Part shown: piece after piece, positions 48,561-59,338 of the stretch
How the letters are laid out: each line of letters starts with the position of its first letter
How positions within the stretch are numbered: the first letter of the stretch is position 1
Assembly (NCBI RefSeq): GCF_018687715.1
Contig: NC_056756.1
Coordinates: forward strand, 33,083,980 to 33,147,979
Direction: 5' to 3'
Origin: Carya illinoinensis
Taxonomy: Eukaryota > Streptophyta > Magnoliopsida > Fagales > Juglandaceae
Length of the DNA: 64,000 bases
The notes under the pieces: generated by a model
Told to the model about the DNA's origin: nothing
The model's input: only the letters and a program-made list of their open reading frames with translations
Database searches by the model: none
Translations under genes and position numbers: made by a program

Positions 48561-49819
48561 TTCCCTTTCCCTCTTAGAGAAGAAGAGAGGAGACTATCTC
48601 ATTTTGAAACTAGAGCTCTAACTTCTAGTTTTATAACTATGTTTATGTTTTAAAATTATTGTAATTTTTATTTATCTTTAGTTTCTTTTAAATATTGCAT
48701 TAATGTTTATTTACGTTCAGTTTTTAGAATTTATTTTCGTGAACATGTCTAACTAAATTTTCAACTAAGGTTAACTACGGTTGAGGATGAGATTATTAAT
48801 ATTATTTATAAGATTGATTTTTTCTCAATTATTTGTGTGTTCAATTATATATTGTTCTTATTTTATATCAATTGAGAGAGAGAATTCTTGATATGAGTTC
48901 AATCATCTTTTTCTCATATCTAGAATAATCTTAATCAATTGAAAGTCTGCTTTATAATTTTGTTAAAAATAATATTGAATATCTTTTGTAATTTATTTTA
49001 ATAGATATAAGTGATGATTTGATTTTATATATTCGAGTGAAGAAGAATATACTTTAGATATTTTATTAAAAAAAAAAGTTTCAGTGATGATATTTTCCAT
49101 GATAATACGATTGACTCTAAGTTATCATGTAGATATTCGAGAATAATCAATTATCATAAATATATTAATATGAATTAATGAGGTCTGTTTCAAACTTTAG
49201 ATCATTGTCTATTAGTAGTCTATTCATTGTTTAGATTAACTTGCATCTTTATAATTTATTTTAATTCTTTTATTGTGATTAATTTATTAAATTAATTATT
49301 TCTTGTTTTTATTCGTTAATTGTTTAGTTATTAAGTTCTTATTTATTTTAAAATGCTTTTTTCGGAATTAGATTAGAATTTATTTAATGTATATTTGATT
49401 GGTTTTTAACATTTTGACAAGTCCGTGTGGACCAAAATTAGACAAAACGATTTGCATTTATTTTGAGAGGCGTAAACCATTTTACAATCTATCTCATCGT
49501 TGTCTTTCGTCTGTACCACCGCTCTGTCTACAACGCATCGTATTTCTGGCCATCCCAAAGTACTAATGTTCAATCATTATCTTCTTGTACATGAAATAAA
49601 ATTTCAACTAACATAATAGCGTTCGGTTTATGTGAAGAGTCAAGCACCGGTTGTAAGCTCAAGTTATTCGCAAACACAAAATCAAGAATAATTTTTAAAC
49701 TATATAAATTCGAGTAAAGCTTGATGAACTCTATTAATACCAATATAAATGCTTGTGATTCTTGGCTCAACTTATTCGCTTATTAGCCTATTAAATTCAT
49801 TGGTTGTTTCTTTTATTAA
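48561..49819. other. AT-rich intergenic DNA
   Basis: No gene recognised. The only long open frame (49570-49770, minus) has no known motif. Confidence 0.5.
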
Positions 49820-50212
49820 TGTAAGTGGGGGATCATTTAAATCCCTAGTAAACCGGCCCAATGATATAAAGTCAAAAGCCCATATGATAGGCCTAGCAGA
49901 ATAAGAACCCTCTGGGTACACGGCATGTCCAGGATTCTAGGATCATATCACCTCCATAAGATCATCATGGTAACTCACTTGCCAAACATATATGTACCAC
50001 TTATAAAGCGGAGAGATATTTGTGATATTATTCTCTAAGAGGTCAAACCATTCCTTCTTAAATCATATCTCGAGAATATGGTGATTAGAACCCTGAGATT
50101 TAGGAAAAATATACTGTCCTTATCAAGTATCAATTCACTCCTATATAAAGGACCTATATAATGAATCCAGGCACAATCTAGATATTCTTAACTTTTCCTA
50201 ATAAATATTTAC
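49820..50212 (+). repeat. 5' LTR of the Tat element
   Basis: Starts TGTAAGTGGGGGATC. From ggtaactcacttg (49970) it matches 55887 onwards, including cctatataaaggacctata, a probable TATA box near 50145. It ends abruptly at about 50212, where gag begins with no primer-binding site. Confidence 0.78.
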
Positions 50213-50900
50213 TTATTTGTGAAGACATATTTCACCCGATTCAATAAAGAGTGTCTGACTATCAACGACCAAGACGAGAAGATTACACTAGCAGCCCTTC
50301 TAGGCTGGGTGTGGCCCCGAAGTCCGTTTATGGCAGAATTGGCGCGACGAACTCCGTTGATACTAAGAGAGTTTATGGATAAGGCTGATGACTATATCAA
50401 CGCCGAAAACACACTAAAAGCCTTGGTAGCGCTGCGAAAAGACAAGGACCTCCAGAGGTTTAGAGGGTGGAGAGTGTCAGACAAGACTGGCTGAAACTAT
50501 AGCGACAAAAGACAGAAAAAGTGAGCACCCCCAAGGGAATGAGAATCGAGGTCCACTCATAGCAACATGAGTGTAAGATTAGGCGATCAGTCGACAGACA
50601 GAATAGAAGCAGGCAAAGCCAAGAAATGACAATGTTTCTACGCTTATCGCCGAAATGATACTCACTAGATGGGGGACTATTTCACACTAAGAGACGAGTC
50701 GAGGAGCTGAAACGATGCGACAAATTGGAACGTCTGATTGCGAAACACCTAAGACTCGAAAAACAAGTGTCTCGGCAAGGAGTGGAGGGAAATCAGGATA
50801 ATATGCAAAGTAGAATTCCAAAAGGGCAACGACCATTGAGGGGAGATGGCTAAGATGCCCCTCACCAGGATTTGAACCGTAATAGAACACCCATGGGCGA
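50213..50900 (+). pseudogene. Tat gag, truncated at its start
   Basis: The frame 50219-50494 reads KTYFTRFNKECLTINDQDEK, then AALLGWVWPRSPFMAELARR and LREFMDKADDYINAENTLKA, the C-terminal half of the Tat gag capsid domain. The N-terminal part is deleted, so LTR sequence is joined directly to gag. Downstream to about 50900 are pieces of the hydrophilic nucleocapsid region with several stops and no clear zinc knuckle. Confidence 0.8.
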
Positions 50901-51133
50901 TATACGTACTATAGTGGGAGGATTCGTTGGGGGAGGAACTTCCTTACCCAAAAGGAAAGCCTGTGCTCATAGAGAAAGATACAAGGAGGTGTACTCGACC
51001 AGCCAAGGCGAGGAAGCACAGAGAACATTTCTTTTGGGAAGGAGATTGTGAGGGGGTATGTATCCACATGACAATGCATTGGTGGTAACACAATTGGTCA
51101 CCAATTACATTACTAGGCAAATTTTGATCAACA

Positions 51134-51691
51134 GTGAAGCTCAACCAATATCCTCTTTTGGGACTCTTTCCTCAAAATGGGATTGACCCCGGCAAGCTAA
51201 GGTCGTTGCACACACTATTGAAAGGATGCTCTGGAGATGTAGTGCAACCTTTGGGCACAATCACCCTAACTATCACAACTGGAAAGGAAACCCAAACTGC
51301 GACTGCTATGATTGACTTTCTCGTCGTCAAGGCCCTTTTGTCCTACAATGCCATATTGGAACGTCCATTCTTAAACAACCTTAAAGAAGTCACATCCACT
51401 TATCACCAATTCCCAATGGAGGCAAGGATTGGCGAAATCCAAGGTGAACAGGCCCTGGTAGGAGAGTGCTACATGCAAGAACTTAAGTCAGGGGGAGCAT
51501 ACGTTCGTACTGTGGACGCTGAGGTTCCACCTCCACCACCTATCTTTCTCGACCAAGGTGTAAAGACTCAGGATGAAGAAATGCAAGTAGAACCCAATGA
51601 ACCATTAGAATTGGTAGCCCTCCACCTAGAGCAATCGGAGACCACGACACGGGTTGGGACTAGACTCCAACCGAAGTCCAAGAAGCCCTAA
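51134..51691 (+). pseudogene. Tat protease region
   Basis: The 185-codon frame contains CSGDVVQPLGTITLTITTGK, then AMIDFLVVKALLSYNAILER and TYHQFPMEARIGEIQGEQAL followed by ECYMQEL. In Tat elements this is the protease C-terminal half and linker to the polymerase. The active-site part would lie just upstream (50990-51130), where no intact D-S-G is visible. Confidence 0.82.
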
Positions 51692-52675
51692 AACAATTAC
51701 TGATGAGGCATGGAGACTTGTTTGCATGGAGTCACAAAGACATGACAGGGATAGACAAAAAAAGTAATTGAACACTGTCTTTATGTTGATCACGCTGTCA
51801 AGAAAGTCTACCAGAAGAAGAGGTCATTCAGCATGGAGAAATACGCGGTCATAGCTGAAGAAGTTGACCAATTGCTTGCTGCAAAGTTCATTAGGGAAAC
51901 CCACTATCTCGAGTAGCTGTCTCATGTTGTCCTGGTAAAAAAGGCCAATAGGAAGTGGATAATGTGCATGGATTTCACCTACCTCAACAAAGAATGTCAG
52001 AAGGACAGCTTCCCCCTATCACAAATCAACGTAATCGTTGACTCCACAGCTGGACACCAAATGTTAAGTTTCATAAATGCCTACTCGGGTAACAACCAAA
52101 TCCGAATGATCCCAATGAATTAGGAGAAAACCTCATTTGTGACAGACCGAGGGCTATACCACTACCAAGCATGCCCTTTAGAACTAAAAAATGCGGGAGC
52201 GACATACCAAAGACTTCTGAATCGAATGTTCAAGAAGCAAATAGGGTGAAGCATAGAAGTTTATGTTGAAGACTTACTGGTCAAAAGTAAAGAACCGACA
52301 CAACACCTGGAAGATTTGAAGAAAGCCTTCACTGTGCTACGTCAGTATAAAATGAAGTTGAACCTGGTAAAGTGCATATTTGGTGTCGACTCAAGAAAAT
52401 TCTTGGACTTCATAGTGTCTGAAAGGGGCATAGAGGCTGACGTAGAAAAGATCAGCGAAATCATGGAGATGGGGCCTTTGTGGAACATCAGCGAAACCCA
52501 AAGATTGATAGGTAGAGTGGCAGTATTAAATAGATTCGTGTCTAGGTCCACCAACAAATGGCTACCATTTTTTAGGGTCCTGCGCAAAGTATATCCATGG
52601 AATGAAAATTGTAACAAGGCATTCCAAGCACTGAAGCAATGCCTATCCAACCCACCGTTGCTAAGCCAGCCCAAA
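51692..52675 (+). pseudogene. Tat reverse transcriptase with YVED at the active site
   Basis: The order is complete: LFAWSHKDMTGIDKK near 51719 (one frame change follows), KYAVIAEEVDQLLAAKFI, VVLVKKANRKWIMCMDFTYL, INAYSGNNQIRM, LELKNAGATYQRLLNRMF, VYVEDLLVKS (52259-52288) and the thumb frame 52316-52678 with RKFLDFIVSERGIEA and ISETQRLIGRVAVLNRFVSR. The catalytic pair is Y-V-E-D instead of Y-V-D-D; the glutamate codon is 52268-52270. In-frame stops occur at about 51916, 52122 and 52248. Confidence 0.88.
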
Positions 52676-52945
52676 TAAGGAGACACACCCTACCTATATC
52701 TGGCCGTCTCTCCACGTGTTGTATTGACGACACTCGTCAAAGAAGAATGACAGTTTCGAAACCGGTGTACTACACAAGATGTGCCCTAAGGGGAGCAGAG
52801 TTAAGTTATCTACAAATGAAGACACTAGCCTTTGCATTGGTAATGGCAGCAAGGAGATCGCAACCTTATTTCCAAGCCCACCTTATTAAGGTCTTAACGG
52901 AAGCCCCTAAAAAAGATAATGCAAAAACCTAATGCCTCAAGATTC
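52676..52945 (+). pseudogene. Tat RNase H, first (retroviral-type) domain
   Basis: The frame 52639-52932 has SKPVYYTRCALRGAELSYLQ followed by MKTLAFALVMAARRSQPYFQ and AHLIKVLTEAP, the C-terminal two thirds of the usual gypsy RNase H. The first block (DTPYLYLAVS-like, 52681-52710) is in another frame. Catalytic residues in the first block cannot be confirmed. Confidence 0.8.
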
Positions 52946-53500
52946 CTAGTGAGCCGGCTGTCTGATTTAAGTCAATTCGACGTCTATTACCTCCCGAGAC
53001 AAGCAACAAAAGGGAAACCCCTGTCAGACTTTATCCCCGACTTTACTTGCTTCTCTAAAGAAATAACAAGTAGTCTAGTTGGAAAACCCTGGTCGGTTTT
53101 CATTGACTACTCATTCTATCATACCAGCTGGGGAGTTGTGGCATATATGGTAAGAGATTCCAGACACAAACACCACTACATGGCAAGACTTACCATCAAA
53201 ACCACCAACAACGAAGCCAAATATGAAGCTCTAGTGGTGGGACTCTCAATATTAGAAGCACTAGGAGCAACTAAATTCAAGGTAAAGGCAGACTCCCAAG
53301 TGGTTGTCAATCAATTGTTGGGGGTGTACATAACAAAGGGCAAAAAGCTGAAGAAGTACTTGCGGTTGACATAGGAAAGGTGTGATCAGTTTCACCACTT
53401 CAACATCGAGCAAATACCAAGAGCATAGCAGACAAACTGGCATTAATTGCTTCAAGAATGGAAGACATTGCCTTGCCATGGGAGGTTGAGAGCAGGGTGA
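52946..53500 (+). pseudogene. Tat second (archaeal-type) RNase H domain
   Basis: The 151-codon frame 52919-53374 runs from SRLSDLSQFDVYYLPRQATK and PLSDFIPDF through the second RNase H: WSVFIDYSFYHTSWGVVAYM, then TTNNEAKYEALVVGLSILEA and FKVKADSQVVVNQLLG. The D..S...G, E and D.Q blocks of the archaeal-type enzyme are visible, with D-Y-S in place of D-G-S. A second RNase H between RNase H and integrase is a feature of the Tat lineage. The tail (SL.D..A..A to about 53480) is frameshifted. Confidence 0.87.
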
Positions 53501-53519
53501 TACAAGTCCTCGTTGTTGG

Positions 53520-54740
53520 GAATGAAGTCACATAGATGGGACCAGGAGACCTAGAATGGGCTCAAGAAGTGACGAGGTACCTAGATATGGGAGAAATCCC
53601 AGCCAAAAGGAGGAAGCAAGGAAGATCAAAAGAAGAGCTACACGGTTCACCCAAGTCGATAGAGTTCTTTACAAGCAAGGCTTCTCAACCCCATTGCTAA
53701 GGTGCATCTCCCCACAAGAGACACAATACATCCTAGCAGAGGTGCATGAAGGGACATGCCGGAACCACTCCAAGGGAAGAGCTTTGGTGAGGAAGGTTGC
53801 AAGGGTAGGCTACTATTGGCCCCATGCCCTTAAAGACGCGAAAGAATTCATGAAGAGATGAATGAAGTGCCAAATTTTTTCCCTAATATTGCATTGCTCG
53901 CTAGAGGAGCTAACCTCCATCCTCATGGTCGTTCGAATAGTGGGGGTTGGACCTATTAGAACCACTACCACCAGGGAAAGGAGAAGTAAGGTTGTAGTTG
54001 TCGCCATAGATTACTTCACCAGGTGGGTGGAGGTGGAACCCTTGGTGACAATCACAGTGAGGAATACCACCAAATTCCTATTGAAAACCATCGTATGTAG
54101 ATTCGAGATCCCCTATAGCATCATCTTAGACAATGGACGACAATTTGACTCGAAGCATTATTGGGAGAGGTGCACAAAGCTAGGGATTTGGTAAAAATAC
54201 TCTTTCCTTGGACACCCTCAAGCCAATGGGTAGCAACCAATAAATCTCTACTCGAGATGTTAAAAAAGAGACTTGTAGATAAGAAAGGGGATTGGGCATA
54301 AGAGCTCTTAGGCATCCTATGGGCATACAGAACAATAGTGAAAAGCCCGAAAGGAGAGACCCCATTCTCTTTGACATATGGGATGGAGGTTGTGGCTCCA
54401 GTAGAGATAGGGGTGCCAACAAACCAGGTCCAACATTTCAACCAAGAGAAAAATGATAAATCATTGAAAGAGCACCTTGACCTACTAGATGAACGCCGCG
54501 ACAAAGCTGAAGTTCAAGCGACCCTTAGTAAAAGGAGAACCGAATGGTATTTCAGTCAATCAGTTAAGTCTTGAGCCTTCAAAATAGGTGACTTAGTCTT
54601 AACAGAAACTAGAGTAACTGCACAAGAAGAAGGAAAACTTAGCCCCCGCTGGGACGGACCACACGTAGTGATGGCCAACTTGTGACTAGGCAGGTATCTT
54701 TTAAAAAATGCCAGAGGAAAGGAGTTGCAACATCCATAGA
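53520..54740 (+). pseudogene. Tat integrase, frameshifted
   Basis: The N-terminal frame 53556-53861 has KIKRRATRFTQVDRVLYKQG, a CISPQETQYILAEVHEGTCR block with the zinc-finger histidine region, and VARVGYYWPHALKDAKEFMK. The core continues in 53862-54194 with VVVAIDYFTRWVEVEPLVTI and YSIILDNGRQFDS, holding two acidic active-site positions. The 54338-54574 frame has SPKGETPFSLTYGMEVVAPV and ERRDKAEVQATL-type wording of the C-terminal region. A final GKLSPRWDGPHVV-like block lies near 54630-54665. Confidence 0.86.
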
Positions 54741-54744
54741 ATGC

Positions 54745-54945
54745 AAATGGTGTAATATCATAAATATATATGATTTGAGAGAAAATAATTGATATTATTC
54801 TGAATGATTTTGGATAAAGTAATTGACATCCTATATCAATTTGGATCTACACTAGTAGAGCAGCTAAAGAAATATTATCCTTGATCATGTAAAGCATGAA
54901 AGACAATAAATAAAGTCGATGAATAAAGTTCCTCTCTGCCCATCT
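54745..54945 (+). other. Untranslated spacer after Tat integrase
   Basis: AT-rich, without a gene, leading into the tandem repeat. Confidence 0.5.
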
Positions 54946-54949
54946 TTTT

Positions 54950-55215
54950 TTCCAAAGCCCCTCGACCGTTAGTGTTGAGTCCAAAGACTCATTGTGGGAA
55001 AAACAATAGGGTGTGTAGGTCCTTACACTCCTCAAGCCTTGACCACTAATGTCGAGTCCAAAGACTCGTTGTGGGAAAAATAATAGGGTGCATAGGTCCT
55101 CAGACTCTGCGATCCTCAACCACTAATATCGAATCCAAAGACTCAATGTGGATAAACAATAGGGTGCGTAGGTCCTCAAACCCTATGACCCTCTGCCACT
55201 GGTGCAGAGACCAGG
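54950..55215. repeat. Tandem repeat in the Tat 3' region (about three to four copies, 75-90 bp)
   Basis: Copies contain gtcgagtccaaagactcgtt, a gtgggaaaaacaatagggtg block and a taggtcctcagac block. Clear copies begin at about 54960, 55040 and 55115; a fourth, more diverged one starts near 55190. Tandem repeats between integrase and 3' LTR are known for Tat elements and are a source of plant satellite DNA. Confidence 0.85.
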
Positions 55216-55463
55216 GGCTTGTAGTAGGTAAATCCTAGAGCATGCAAGCTCTCAAATCATACTATACTCGTTGAAACAATGCTTGAAAACACATTAAGGA
55301 TATCATAACAAATGAAACACGAAACATAAATAGCAAGACAGCAAAGAAACAACCATCACGGCCCATTGGCATAAAGGAAAATGTCTATTTGCACAAAATT
55401 TCAAACATGTACATGGGTGGCCGAAGCTGCCAAGGAAAGAAAATAAACCAATAAAAAAAAGGG

Positions 55464-55870
55464 CTATTGGGACGGTAGAGCTGGAGAAGTTGGAGAAGTT
55501 GGAATGGGGAATGCATCAGGCATAATATCACGTCCAAAAGAATCAACGTATTGGTGAGCAGCTCGAGCAGGCTTGAAAGACTTGAGATTCAAAGTACTCA
55601 AGTCTGTATGAGGGTTAGCAAGCAACAAGGCTCTCAACCTTTCTAGATCAGCACCATAACCGTAACTGAAAGCCCTATTGCGGACCAATCTGACCAGAAG
55701 TAGCCAACTTAGATTCCAACTCTTTAATATGTTGGCCCTAATCTTTAACTTTGTTGCCCAGTTGATACAAGGAATCTAATAGTTTGCGTTGCCTCTGTTT
55801 CACCCCAATCCGATCACCTTTCATCTCTTTGTGCTGACGGGATAACTCCTCTAACTCCCCCTTCTTCTCC
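55464..55870 (-). pseudogene. Antisense coding remnant between integrase and 3' LTR of the Tat element
   Basis: On the minus strand, 55870-55690 encodes a charged coiled-coil-like stretch (EKKGELEELSRQHKEMKGDR, then KLLDSLYQLGNKVKD and IKELESKLATSGQIG), broken by one stop. After a frame change the 55464-55688 frame gives VRNRAFSYGYGADLERLRAL and LKSFKPARAAHQYVDSFGRD. Additional antisense reading frames at this place are known from Tat-lineage elements; their function is not established. The N-terminal part is cut off at the 3' LTR junction. Confidence 0.65.
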
Positions 55871-55885
55871 TCCAGGTCCAGCGCT

Positions 55886-56241
55886 AGGTAACTCACTTGG
55901 CTAATAGATATGCACTACTTATGAAATGGTGAGATATTCAGGGTAATATCCTCTAGGAGGTCAAACTGTTCATTCTGAGATCATATCCCGAGAATATAGT
56001 GATTAGAACCTCGAGATTTGGGAGAAAATATACTATCCTTATCAAGCAGCAATTCATCCCTATATAAAAGGACCTATACTAATGAATCTAGGTACGATCT
56101 AGAGATTCCTATATTTTCTTAAGAAATATTTACTCCTTCTTGACTTGGGCATTAGAGGTGCATCAAGCATACCAAGGCCCCCCTTTTGTTCATTTTTGCA
56201 AGTCATTGATCGAGACTAGGTGGTGGAAAACGTCATCAACA
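55886..56241 (+). repeat. 3' LTR of the Tat element, missing its first part
   Basis: Matches the 5' LTR from ggtaactcacttgg on, including the TATA-like ccctatataaaaggac near 56054. It continues past the point where the 5' copy is cut, with cttgacttgggcattagaggtg and an end at catcaaca. About 150 bases of the LTR start are absent, so a deletion joins the antisense remnant to the middle of the LTR. Confidence 0.78.
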
Positions 56242-56469
56242 ATTAGATAATTAGTTTGATTTATAAATATCAACCACGTAAAGAAAAATATGTATTCTTA
56301 TATTTTATTTAAAAACACGTAATATTTCTTTTGAATAACATCTCTTTCAACTTTAGAAAAGGTTGATTTAATCTTTTTTGTTTATTTTCTTTTTACATAA
56401 AATGTTATTTAAGATAATCTTTATCAATTTCAAAATTTCATTTTTCTAATAATGCAAATATGGGCATCA

Positions 56470-57420
56470 TCCCCTACTATCTTTGAATATATTGGAGAAG
56501 ATGGTTATCTAGGTTGTTCATGAGTGTGTGAGGCAGAAGGTATATTAGTATTAACAGCATAAACAAGTGTATCAATAATGTTTTTTGGAATAATTCCTTG
56601 GATTTGGATATCCAAGTTCTAAGATTTATTATGAGAAACTGAAATAAACACGAATCTAGTTCTTTGATAATTTGAAGATGGATGAATAACATTCTAAAGG
56701 GTTGGAAAGTTATTTGGACTAATTTATTTAATTTCTTATCTATATAATTAAGATCAAATATAACATTATTTTCTACCTTTAAGTAATGGAGTTATATTAT
56801 CTAATCTTCATTAGTTAGGAAGAGTAATTTGATTCTAATTAATTTGTCTAGGAATTTATATGTTGGAGTTAGGTAAGTTAGATTGTAATAATAATATATA
56901 ACCTCTAGGGCCAATAATTAGAGCATGCAGTTCTAATATTGTTTACATTAGTTTATAATGAATATGATAGATATCAGTTAAAGGGTGTGATCATGATCAC
57001 TGCTAGTATTAATATTCAATAGCAATGCATGGAAAATATTGACATCAAATAAAAGTAAGAAATAATTAGGATAACAATTAAAATAAACGAGACTTTGGTA
57101 TAGATTGGAACCTACTATACCAAGTAATGAATCATGAGATTTATAATGACGTATATCTCTTAAGCATAGTACTACCGAAGCATTAAACCCACTTCTTATA
57201 AGTGATTTGATAGCAACTTGAACTAGTTGGATGTGAATAAAAGAATATTTGTGATCAATACGTTGCTTAATAGCTTCTTTACTTAATAACTGTAATTATT
57301 CATAATCATTGTATGAACTAATAATTTTCTTAACAGTTTTAATAGAATAATTTGTAATAAATGATAATTTAGATGAAAAAGTAGATTGCTTGTAGATTTT
57401 ATTTTTTTGGATCACGAGGA
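56470..57420 (-). pseudogene. Endogenous caulimovirid: movement-protein region, decayed
   Basis: The minus strand carries, in one main frame with several stops, a segment whose blocks match the movement-protein domain of plant pararetroviruses (Caulimoviridae): an H-I-x-L-V-Q-V-x-I-K stretch at about 57210-57240, LCLRD near 57150-57170, DSLLG near 57125, and VYFNCYP near 57080. A later block with DIQIQGIIP lies near 56600. In the virus this protein carries genomes through plasmodesmata. Here it is a fossil without capsid or polymerase parts in the window; genus cannot be fixed. The stops and AT drift show age. Confidence 0.7.
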
Positions 57421-57741
57421 ATAGGCTAATAAGAATCAATTTAAATTAGACCTGAATAAAGGTTTCATAAGAATAGAAACATAATAAAAATATCTATCAT
57501 ATAAAGAATAGATAGACAAGATCATAAGGGAACACCATCAAGACCACCCTAAAGCTTCCTAGCATTGATGGGCTAGACTCTTAATATTCTCTATTCATTC
57601 TTTTTACATATTGTTTTGTTAAAATATGTCTTATTGATTTCTTACTTTTTTTATCCTAAGGATAAGAGGGCTAGATGATCCTGATATCTCTTGTATGTTA
57701 GACGAATTCCTTCGAGATAATCTTCAAGTTCCATGATAACT
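57421..57741. other. Intergenic or viral leader DNA
   Basis: No gene recognised. It lies upstream of the movement-protein fossil on its strand and may be part of the viral insertion. Confidence 0.35.
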
Positions 57742-57984
57742 ACTTCTAGACTTTTTTTTTTTATGGGAATATGCTTCACTGCATTCATTCATAAACGAAG
57801 TTACAACTGTGACTTATCAATACAAGAAAACCAGACTATAAGTCAACTAACGCAACTGCTCAGGAGCTTCCCCGTCAACAAATTTCTTTGTGACGGACAT
57901 TGTCTAAACTTCTAACACCTTCTCTCTTGACTGCAGTCAAAAGAGAAAGCGCTCTGTCAAAACAGAGCTAACGACCTTTCTTCC

Positions 57985-58140
57985 AAAGAAGAGAGGTACA
58001 CTCAAGCTCCATCCTCCCAAGGAGGAGGAGTACCACCACACTCTCTCCTCCCAAGGAGGAAGAGTACAAACACCTACATTCCTCCAAAGGGGGAGTAGGA
58101 CTAACACCCACATTCTACCTCCAAAAGAGGAGTGGGACAC
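57985..58140. repeat. Short tandem repeat inside the retroposon (four copies of about 35-40 bp)
   Basis: The motif cctcccaaggaggaggagta with a following cacc/cacactct-like link recurs four times with growing divergence. Confidence 0.78.
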
Positions 58141-58621
58141 AAACCCATTTCTTTTTTATTAAAAAAACTAAACTAAACTAAACTAAACTAAAAAAACAAA
58201 AAAAAAAAAATACAAAAAAACAAATAAAACTGGCTTATGGGCTGTAAAATCAAATGGCCCAGCCTGAGACAAAAGCCCAGACTAAGTGCTAGTGGGGGCC
58301 CGGCCCAAACCCGTTAGGGTTCCCAAAAACAAACTGCCGCCGCCACCCGTATCTCCTCTTTCCTTCCTCTGCATCATCCCCCGCCGAGTCCCCTGCACCA
58401 GCGTACTGGAAGGCCTCCTCACAAGATTACTGAAAGATCGGCCCGGCCCTCGCCCTCATGCCGCCGTTTGCCCAGTCTTACCCTAGTCCGGTGTATCTGC
58501 TCAGCATGCTTCGTATGTTCCCGACGAAGTTTCGGATCACAGGAAATCCAAAACAGTCTGGCGTACATGCCTTGGACCACTCGCAGACAGCTTCGGATGA
58601 CCGATAGCATGCTTCGGTTTG

Positions 58622-58975
58622 GCTGGTAGCATGCTTTGGTTTGGCTGGCTCGATCTGTTCATGTTGCCCTCCTCCTCAGTCCCGAACGTAAATCAGCTCT
58701 CTGTTTTTCTAGATGAACTGAGCTCGTGAGCTCATGCCGAAACTCAGCTTCAAAGGCTAATCAAACTCCAACACACAAACCAGGGAATCCCGGAAAGGCT
58801 GGTAGCATTTCAGTTTGGCTGGACGATCTGTTCATGTCACCACCCCTCCATCCCAGACGTGTTTCAGCCCTCTGTTTTTCTAGACGAAAACAGAGCTCGT
58901 AAGCTCATGCCGAAACCCGGCTTCAAATGCCTACCAAACGCCAACACAAAACCATCACTCCGGAGTAGAGGTGGT
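58622..58975. repeat. Tandem duplication of about 175 bp inside the retroposon
   Basis: Two diverged copies, about 58622-58798 and 58799-58975, share ggctggtagcat, gatctgttcatgt, cagctctctgtttttctaga, gctcatgccgaaac and ccaacacacaaacca-like blocks in the same order. Confidence 0.82.
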
Positions 58976-59338
58976 TTCTAGATCCACTACGCGAGAGACA
59001 CACAAAACAGCCCTTAAACCACCGTTAAACAGCCACTTTAAGCCTTATTTTTAGTACTTTAAACAACCAAAAGGAAACGGAGAGATGGGAGGGAGGGGGA
59101 GGCCGAGGCTCCCACCTCCCTCTTGGGAGGACTATCGGGCTTTGTTCTCTAGAGAGAGAAGGAGACTTCTAGACTTAAATACACATCATAGTTATGAAAC
59201 TCAAAGAATAGATATAAGGTACTTTATGTATGATATATAATACATTATTTATCATAATCTACTACTTACATATATATAGCCATATTGTATTAGTCATATA
59301 AATATATTTATATTTATTAATATTATAAATATATTAAT

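Larger units (their letters stand above)
49820..56241 (+). mobile_element. Tat-lineage Ty3/gypsy element with dual RNase H
   Basis: Plus-strand element: 5' LTR (49820-50212), gag, protease, reverse transcriptase, RNase H, a second archaeal-type RNase H, integrase, a 3' tandem repeat, an antisense coding remnant and a partial 3' LTR. Flanks attaa (49815-49819) and attag (56242-56246) match at four of five positions and are taken as the target duplication. The second RNase H and the 3' repeats mark the Tat lineage (Ogre, Retand and relatives). A deletion between the 5' LTR and gag has removed the primer site, and many stops are present. Confidence 0.87.
57754..59164 (-). mobile_element. 1.4 kb non-coding retroposon with perfect 12-bp target duplication
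   Basis: Both flanks read acttctagactt (57742-57753 and 59165-59176). On the minus strand the element starts TCTCCTTCTCTCTCTAGAG and ends GCATATTCCCAT followed by a poly-A tail (plus-strand T run at 57752-57762). This layout is that of a LINE-mobilised retroposon. It has GC-rich 5' DNA with a tandem duplication of about 170-180 bp, an internal A/T-rich stretch, and a 3' part with four short repeats. No endonuclease, polymerase or ORF1 wording is present. It is probably a non-autonomous LINE derivative of untranslated regions. Confidence 0.82.

Noticed and set aside
50868..50882. tRNA-like gatttgaacc motif
   Set aside because: It lies within gag-pol remnant DNA, has no A box at the right distance and no folding tRNA around it.
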